From Nipponacmea schrenckii (lineage: Eukaryota > Mollusca > Gastropoda > Lottiidae), in assembly GCA_030562195.1 (NCBI GenBank), contig CM060199.1, positions 24,572,338 through 24,636,337 on the forward strand: a stretch of DNA of 64,000 nt. The letters are read 5' to 3'. Under the pieces are notes generated by a model, which saw only the letters and a list, made by a program, of their open reading frames with translations, was not told where the DNA came from and did not search any database. Below are positions 58,049 through 64,000 of the stretch, piece after piece. The translations under genes and the position numbers were made by a program. Positions within the stretch are counted from its first letter, which is position 1, and every line of letters starts with the position of its first letter.

Positions 58049-58792
58049 AGACATTCGAAACATGTACTCAGTATTTTATCTTTTAACATTTGTCTCGTGA
58101 ACAAAACATAATATTTGGTTTTCAGGAGGGAGGGATTTGATCTCCCAGATGTACAGGCCTAGAGAAAATTCTTCTCAGCCCCCCTTCCCAACAAATAAAT
58201 TCGACCTTAAACTAATTTTTATTTATTCATATTTTGTTATCTAATAGCTGTTACAAGATACATAAAATTTTAATTTCACTCAAACTTGACAAATAACAGT
58301 ATAAATCTATCAGTGGGATTACCTGACATCATCACTATACATCGAAATCCCACTATAATTCGATTAATCCACAAAATTAAGTAGTTAATAATTAAATGCT
58401 TAATACATACATTAAGCGATTTTCAAATTGTAATTTTAAAGGGAAGTAACTCGAACATATTCCCGTAAGGATGTTTCAGCGCTGATTTCCCAGACGCTTT
58501 TATTCCCAAACATAATGGAATCGTCACTTGCTCACTTTTTTGAAAAAATCAGAATATAGTTTTATTCTCGCTTTTTTAAAATTAGTCAAGTGTGGATTGC
58601 ATACTTATTTAACCAATAGTCATTATTAATCACAAATATTAGATGTAGGATGAGTGTATTCTAACGCTTATTATCCCTTTAAGTTTATTGTTCATATAAA
58701 ATAAAAAAAGATAATCTTTTACCTATTTTGATTGCATCTGCAATATTTCATTTAAATCTCAAAAATGTATTTATGTGTCTTTTCTTTTTCAG
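58049..58792. other. Intron before exon F, nothing recognised
   Basis: A GATCTCCCAGATGTACAGGCCTAG block near 58139-58162 recurs near 51166-51189 (AATCTCCCAGAGGTACAGGCCTAG). Otherwise nothing. Confidence 0.4.
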
Positions 58793-58861
58793 TCTTTGGA
58801 AATGGCAAATATGGCTTTAGAGGAAGCTAAGTTAGCAACTAAACCAGAATCAGTTGTATAG
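58793..58861 (+). CDS. PLCB4: Phospholipase C beta, last coding exon with stop (exon F)
   Basis: After a strong polypyrimidine acceptor (CTTTTCTTTTTCAG) the frame continues on a codon boundary from exon E and reads SLEMANMALEEAKL then ATKPESVV before a TAG stop at 58859-58861. The C-terminal tail after the coiled coil is poorly conserved in the family, so this exon is identified mainly by phase, splice signal and position. It is followed by an AT-rich stretch without reading frames and with several AATAAA signals, as expected for a 3' UTR. Confidence 0.8.
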   Translation, partial: SLEMANMALEEAKLATKPESVV

Positions 58862-59760
58862 TAGTACTTTTAAAGTCTTGTAAATTTCATAGTCTTTGTA
58901 TATTAACTTTTATTTAGTAATATTAAAATATTTGGTTTTCTAATTATTTGTTTAATAAGCAGAAAGAACTCATTATCAGCCACTAATTTCACTTTTGAGT
59001 GTGAAAATTGATTTGTCTATAATTAAAAAGACATATGCACTTAATGACACTTAAACAAAAAATTATTGTATTAGCAGTACAGGTGTGTATTTTTAATTGA
59101 TTGAACATTAGGTTTTCATTTTAAAAGTGATTTAGAAAGCTGAAATTGACACCTGTTTGATGAAGCAAATATTTCAGTAGACTTCATGTTGTTATTAACA
59201 TTTTATATCTATTGTTATTCTTTTTTTTACAAGAACAACATTCCTATTAGATGGCATTTCATCTTATTTAGTTAGTGCAATATTTCATACATATATAAAG
59301 GTACTGTGAATCATGTAAATCATTTAACAGTGGAGAATTTAGTTTACTTATATTAAAAATATTGAAACAACCTTAAACTTACAATTTTTCTTTCCAATTG
59401 ATGTTATGAGCACTACTAAACAGTGAAATATTTTATTATTATATTGAATTTTATAAAAATATAAAATTTGTTCTTCCTCTTAAAATAAACGTAATACATA
59501 ACTTGGCCATTAAAATTATTATTTAGGAGAATTAATTGTGGTAATTTTCAGAATCTCTGTATAATTTGAAAGATCTATAAGTATTTATACTTAAGCTATA
59601 GGAATTCTAGAACATTTTCAATATAACTAATCAAATATCATTATAATTTTGTTGTAGAGTTATAATATTAGGTATAATATATATATTCAGTAATCAAAAT
59701 ATCTGTATTCATGAAAAAACACTTGCTAAGAAATAAAGCGTGCACTTAGACTTTATTACC
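58862..59760 (+). other. Putative 3' UTR and polyadenylation region of the PLC-beta gene
   Basis: Sequence after the TAG stop is AT-rich and has no open frame of note. AATAAA hexamers occur at 59484-59489 and 59732-59737. Either could be the true poly(A) signal. The extent of the UTR is an inference; cDNA would settle it. Confidence 0.5.
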
Positions 59761-61321
59761 ATTACAGGGATAGTAATAGATTTATGTTATAAAGTCAAAG
59801 TAAGACTAAGGGGACGTAACCTCTGCAGTCCTAATTTTTTTATCCTTACATTATTTTTATAAACGTTATATACGTTTTTTTTTTGTGTTTTCTTGGATGC
59901 ATTTGCTTTGATATTTTCCATCTAAGAGCAGCACCAATCATGGCTAAATAACTTTTGACCACTCCTCATGATGGGACACCTATGTATTGTCATGAATGCT
60001 CATATCAGCAATATACTGTTAAATACACCTAATTTACAGTCAACACCACTGACAAGTAACAATCAATTTGCTTTGTTAGCCTGCTAACAAATTAAAGTCA
60101 ACTGTCTTTTGATAGTCATAGACATCTATTATATTTATTTTTCTGTGAGTAAGTGCCCTTGACTCGAAACAAAATATAATTGTGAACACAATCGAGATGT
60201 TAATGAAGTTTGGTGTGATCATTTAAAGGGAAACTGGGTCTCAGCATGAAAATAAGATTTTTGTTTCTCAAGAATGGTCAATATAAGCATATACTAATAA
60301 GTGAACTTACCTGCTGTCATTAAGTGACATTAAAAGCTGGAAAACTCACAAAACTAAGTCATTTTTTAAAAACGTGTGATCAATATATTTATTAAGCGTT
60401 TTTCAATAACCAATGCATGTTAATAAATAATTACTTAGTTTTTTGGATTTTTATTTATGGATTTTTATTTATTTTTTATGTCATTTATTGCAGTACATTT
60501 ATTTACTGATGAATAGAGCTCTTATTGGCCAAGTTAAAAAAATTTCCTTTAAAAAGATTAGATCAAGTTTGAGTTTGACAATTTTTTGATTAATTATTTA
60601 TTGTCCTTAACTAATTTAAAATAGAAAGTAAATTTTATCGATGAGTTTTTTTTTTTAAATGAATTATTTTATTTCCTATACTTCTGAAGACTTAATTAAG
60701 GGATTGAAAAGATGTTTTCTAGGGTTTTTTTGTGTATCTAATATTGTCAGTTTTTTTTATATTTAAATTTTCTGTTCCTGTATTCCCTATAAAACTAGGG
60801 GATTTTATGTTGTCCCTATTGCATTTTATGCTAATGATTGACTTACAGTGTTTAAATGATAGCAAAAAAGCCTTTGAAATCCCTTTAACTAATGTATTTA
60901 TGAATTTTCTCTGTACTGAATTTCTGGATTATCATTCTTTCAGTTCCATCATGACCTCAATCTCAATTTTGTTTATAATCATTGTTTTAAAAAATTGTTG
61001 TTTTTTTTTAAGAGTTTGTTTATTGTTTGCATTTAAGAGACGAGTCTACGTCATCATATTTTGTTACGTCTACAAAAAAAATTTAAGGGATTCAATAAGA
61101 GATATTGTCCCTCAAGCAATTTTTAAAATATTCATATTAGTGAAATATTATAGTAACTTTACATTTTGGTATATTGTTAGTCTGATTATCTTCATGCCAC
61201 AAACGTTGATGCTGGACTATTCAGAGCTTACGGATAAGTAAATCCTGTCACTATTGAAATCCTTATAGACTGATATAAGGAGCCTATATGTCTGACCTGA
61301 AAATACAATTCATTATTATTT
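59761..61321. other. Downstream intergenic sequence, nothing secure
   Basis: AT-rich. A Pearl-unit scrap (AGTGCCCTTGACTCGAAACA) occurs near 60150-60170. The 169-aa hydrophobic frame at 60732-61241 has no recognisable motif and its composition follows the local T-richness. Confidence 0.4.
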
Positions 61322-62035
61322 TTTTTTGTATGTACCCACATCGAAATGTGGAAGTATATTTATGTCGCCCCTGTTGGTCAGTCAGTCAGTCCATCCATTC
61401 ATATTTCTTGTAGACACAATAGAGGCTTCAGTGTTTATCTGATTTTGATGAAGCTGTTTTAGATTAATTGCCCTTTATTTTGCGTATGGGCACGATAGGG
61501 ATAACTGTTTTTTTCTGATCTTGATTAAACTTACTATGCATATTTATTCAACGATACCTTGGGTTAGTTTGATTTTGGTAATTATCGGTTGAACGGTGTT
61601 ATTGTTCATGACTTGGCGTGGAAATACAATATATCTTAATAACACACAAGTGTGTATCGATTAAATTTTGGTCAATTTGTAATAGGTAACAGGCTATAGC
61701 CAATGACTTAGTGAAATTGACTTGTAGACACAATCGATGTTCCAATTTTGAAATTTCTTTGATTAAACTTTAAATTCATTATATAAATATTTAATATCGG
61801 AGAGGTATGAGTTCGACCAAATACCAGTTATATACTTGATAAAGGGCATTCAAGCCCGTATATAAACTATATATATATCTTCTTATGGTTCTCATTCTAT
61901 TCAGTTGGGTAATATAGTCGGAATCAGTGCAACCGACTTTCTACACAAATATTTAATATATTAGTCACTAAAAACTTATTATCTTTTTTGACAACCGCCA
62001 GTGGGCGTATGTTACCTTGCCTGGATAGCTATCTA
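61322..62035 (+). mobile_element. Pearl/HINE-like element
   Basis: Left arm GTACCCACATCGAAATGTGG, GTCA/GTCC microsatellite (GGTCAGTCAGTCAGTCCATC), diverged units and a right arm GTGGGCGTATGTTACCTTGC. It is the oldest-looking complete copy. Confidence 0.7.
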
Positions 62036-62484
62036 TAGAATTTTCTTCATCATTCATAACTCTTATTCTATAATAATTTAAATAATAATGGTAGTCCTAT
62101 ATATTATATTTTCGGGCAGAACGCTCTGTAGTCCTTGGTCCCTTTTTTGTTTAAATTTGAACAAAAATGTAATTATATGTAGATAATGAATATTTGCTCA
62201 GTGTTTTAGGATAAGTCATGTGTTCAAATAATCTCATTTTCATTTATAATCAAAGTCAATTATTATTTCCTAATTGTGTGGCTTTTCGTCCAATTTTATG
62301 CTCATATAGACATATTTGTTTCTTTTTGTCATCTACCTTAATATTAAATAAATTCAACATCCAGATCAAATACAAGATTATTTTGACACCCATGGGTTAT
62401 AAATCACATGATCTATCTGATTCCATGTGGTGTAAACAAAAGAAATCTATCCGATGGGTTTTATGCTTCACAATAAAATAGCGA

Positions 62485-62681
62485 TGGCCATCGTAATATG
62501 CCCACATTTATAATGGCAGCCGGGAAGTTGATAAGAATTATAGGTGAATGAAAAATTTTTCTTCATCTTTAATTAAAGTTCATCCTTGGGTGATTATGAA
62601 CACTCAGAATAAAAAAGAAAAATAAGAAAACCAGCTCACTATCTTGTCCACAAAGAATTAAAGATCAAGGGCAGTAACTCA
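62485..62681 (-). mobile_element. Pearl/HINE-like fragment, truncated by the Tigger-like element
   Basis: GATGGCCATCGTAATATGCC, AATGGCAGCCGGGAAGTTGA and TTCATCCTTGGGTGATTATG match the start of the element at 56765. It stops at GCAGTAACTCATA, where the next element begins. Confidence 0.65.
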
Positions 62682-62683
62682 TA

Positions 62684-64000
62684 GTGCCGTAAAGTGGGGC
62701 TACTTTGTCACGGTAAAGAAAACAGTTTTTGTTTCCATTTTTTTTTTTAGATTTTTTTTTAGATCTATCTTTTGAAACTAAAATTAGTATCTGATATTTT
62801 AAAATAAATTTTGAATTATTTTAAATCAACATCATGTTAAGTAAGGTTAAGGTCATCTTCTAGGCTAAACAACAAATTTTGGCGGTAAAACTTTAAACAA
62901 CAAAACAAGCTGCTAAAAATGATTCCATCACAATAAAACTTGTAAGGTATGTATTTTTTCTTTCATTAGTCGTTTCTGCTTCAGGAATAATATTCTTTTT
63001 CACAGGTTATAGTACACATTCAAAATTCGTGCAACTTTCATCAATCGAGGCTACTTTGCCAGGTATTGTGTATATATGAGGTTATTCTTTCATTAATGGA
63101 TAAGTAATTGAATAATTTAGGTTAAATTATTTAACTATCAAACATTATTTCAGGTGAAACAACATGGTCTGACATTACAAAAAAAAAACGCTTGTTCCCA
63201 GAAATAAAAAAATTATACCGAAGCTGATATTGAAGAAGCTATTAAAGCTGTACATGAACAGCACGTCAGCATTAAGAGTGCTTCGAAGACATATAATGTA
63301 CCACGAAAAACTCTTTCATATAAATTGAAGGGAGAACATACAAGAAAACCTGGTCACCCCCACTATATTCTCAACAGAAGAAGAAAGATTGTTTACGTCT
63401 GCACTGATTACAACTCAAAAATGGGGATTTTCTTTCGACAGGTTTGATTTCAAACTTATGGTTCAAGCATACCTTGATAAGAAAGGCATCAAATGTCCGA
63501 AAAACAACCTACCAGGGTATGATTCTGTGTGAGCTTTGTAAAGAGAAATCCTACACTAACCTAAAGATCAACGAATAATATCAAGAGGTCTAGGGCAAAT
63601 GTGTCCCCTGATGAACTGAACTTAGAGCAGTCAATGCATGATGTCCCACCCCAAAATATTTTCAACTATGATGAATCTAATCTATCAGATGACCCTGGTC
63701 AAAAGAAAGTTCTAGCTAGACGAGGCTGTAAATATGTGGACAGAATACTTCATAATCGGCTCATTCTATAATGGTATGTGGGTCAGCTACTGGTGAATTA
63801 TTACCAATATATACAGTCTACAAGTCTACCGGTAAAGCTAGCCTCACGTGCAGTGCCAATCAGTATACAGCCAGCCCTGAAGATGAGATGGATGCGGGTT
63901 ATACAGATAAAGAGAGAAAGAGACCTACGACCCTGTCTTGATTCCAGAAACCTGAATAAGGCGTTGATCCGGAATGTGCACTATACGGCGTCTTGGGAGG
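62684..64000 (+). mobile_element. Pogo/Tigger-like DNA transposon, left part
   Basis: Left end GTGCCGTAAAGTGGGGCTAC TTTGTCAC beside a TA (62682-62683). The terminus and the transposase pseudogene that follows indicate a Tigger-related element. The related phrase GAGGCTACTTTGCCAGGTAT recurs near 63047-63066. The right end is outside the window. Confidence 0.7.
63200..63830 (+). pseudogene. Pogo/Tigger-like transposase fragment
   Basis: Frames in order: ADIEEAIKAVHEQHVSIKSA and SKTYNVPRKTLSYKLKG (psq-type helix-turn-helix), then, in a shifted frame, FSTEEERLFTSALITTQKWG and FKLMVQAYLDKKGI with KCPKNNLPG, then PPQNIFNYDESNLSDDPG and KKVLARRGCKY (first catalytic Asp region, NYDE/DxG pattern). 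At least two frameshifts and stops break it; the rest of the DDE domain is missing or beyond the window. The helix-turn-helix would bind the TIR. Confidence 0.78.

Noticed and set aside
57768..58100. 110-residue plus-strand frame
   Set aside because: Lies within Pearl-like units and reads the repeat; no independent support.
60732..61241. 169-residue open frame, hydrophobic
   Set aside because: No motif, no family resemblance, T-rich composition that makes long hydrophobic frames likely; no splice or start context supporting a gene.
1..64000. tRNA, rRNA or CRISPR features
   Set aside because: None seen on reading. The spaced repeats are tandem or dispersed transposon units, and the DNA is eukaryotic.

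Overview
This is AT-rich animal nuclear DNA, almost certainly from a mollusc and probably a bivalve. The evidence is a gene with canonical GT-AG introns, plus many dispersed elements with tandem cores of about 160 bp, CCGT-type microsatellites and conserved arms (an arm with GCCCACATG and an arm reading GTTACCTTGCCTGGCAAGC). These match the Pearl/HINE (Helentron-associated) elements described from bivalves. The species cannot be named from the sequence.

The backbone is one host gene on the + strand: the 3' end of a phospholipase C beta gene. Six exons (4538-4772, 25770-25842, 37893-38068, 47131-47232, 52823-52967, 58793-58861) join in frame with matching phases and encode about 265 residues of the C-terminal coiled-coil domain, ending at a TAG. 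Only about 800 bp of coding sequence is spread over 54 kb. Introns of 21.0, 12.0, 9.1, 5.6 and 5.8 kb are filled with transposable elements. The exons are intact while nearly every element ORF is broken.

Region by region. 1-4.5 kb: a long-TIR DNA element holding a nested hAT element, then a gag-protease scrap. 5-8 kb: a reverse-transcriptase scrap, a 47-bp minisatellite, a pogo-like MITE and a non-coding repeat ('family A'). 8.1-11.1 kb: a 2.95-kb deletion derivative of a transposon family with 7-bp target duplications. 11.1-18.3 kb: Pearl-like arrays. 18.3-23.7 kb: a CR1/L2-like LINE with an SGNH-hydrolase domain, split by a Tigger-like MITE. 24.6-28.3 kb: LINE 3'-end debris, Pearl-like arrays and family A. 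28.3-36.3 kb: an 8-kb DNA transposon with a decayed but nearly full-length transposase of a superfamily I cannot assign, plus an intact SGNH-hydrolase ORF. 38.6-43.1 kb: a DIRS/Ngaro-like tyrosine-recombinase retroelement with a Pearl-like element inside its recombinase gene. 44.1-44.7 kb: a third SGNH ORF. 49-54.3 kb: an internally deleted Penelope-like element and a 5'-truncated LINE with a 14-bp target duplication. 55.3-56.3 kb: a TTAA-type element. 56.7-58.0 kb: Pearl-like arrays. 58.9-64 kb: the PLC-beta 3' UTR, more Pearl-like copies and a pogo/Tigger-like transposase fragment at the right edge.

The most interesting system is the 8-kb element and its short relative. Both have 12-bp TIRs (TARGGTGTTCAG), perfect 7-bp target duplications (ATTATGG and CTTGCAT), conserved X-box/YY1-like sites in the left arm and a CRE palindrome just inside the right TIR. 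The large copy pairs a DDE-like transposase with an SGNH hydrolase that has a splice acceptor just before its ATG and a histone-type stem-loop 16 nt after its stop. All functional statements are inferences from sequence; no database search was possible.
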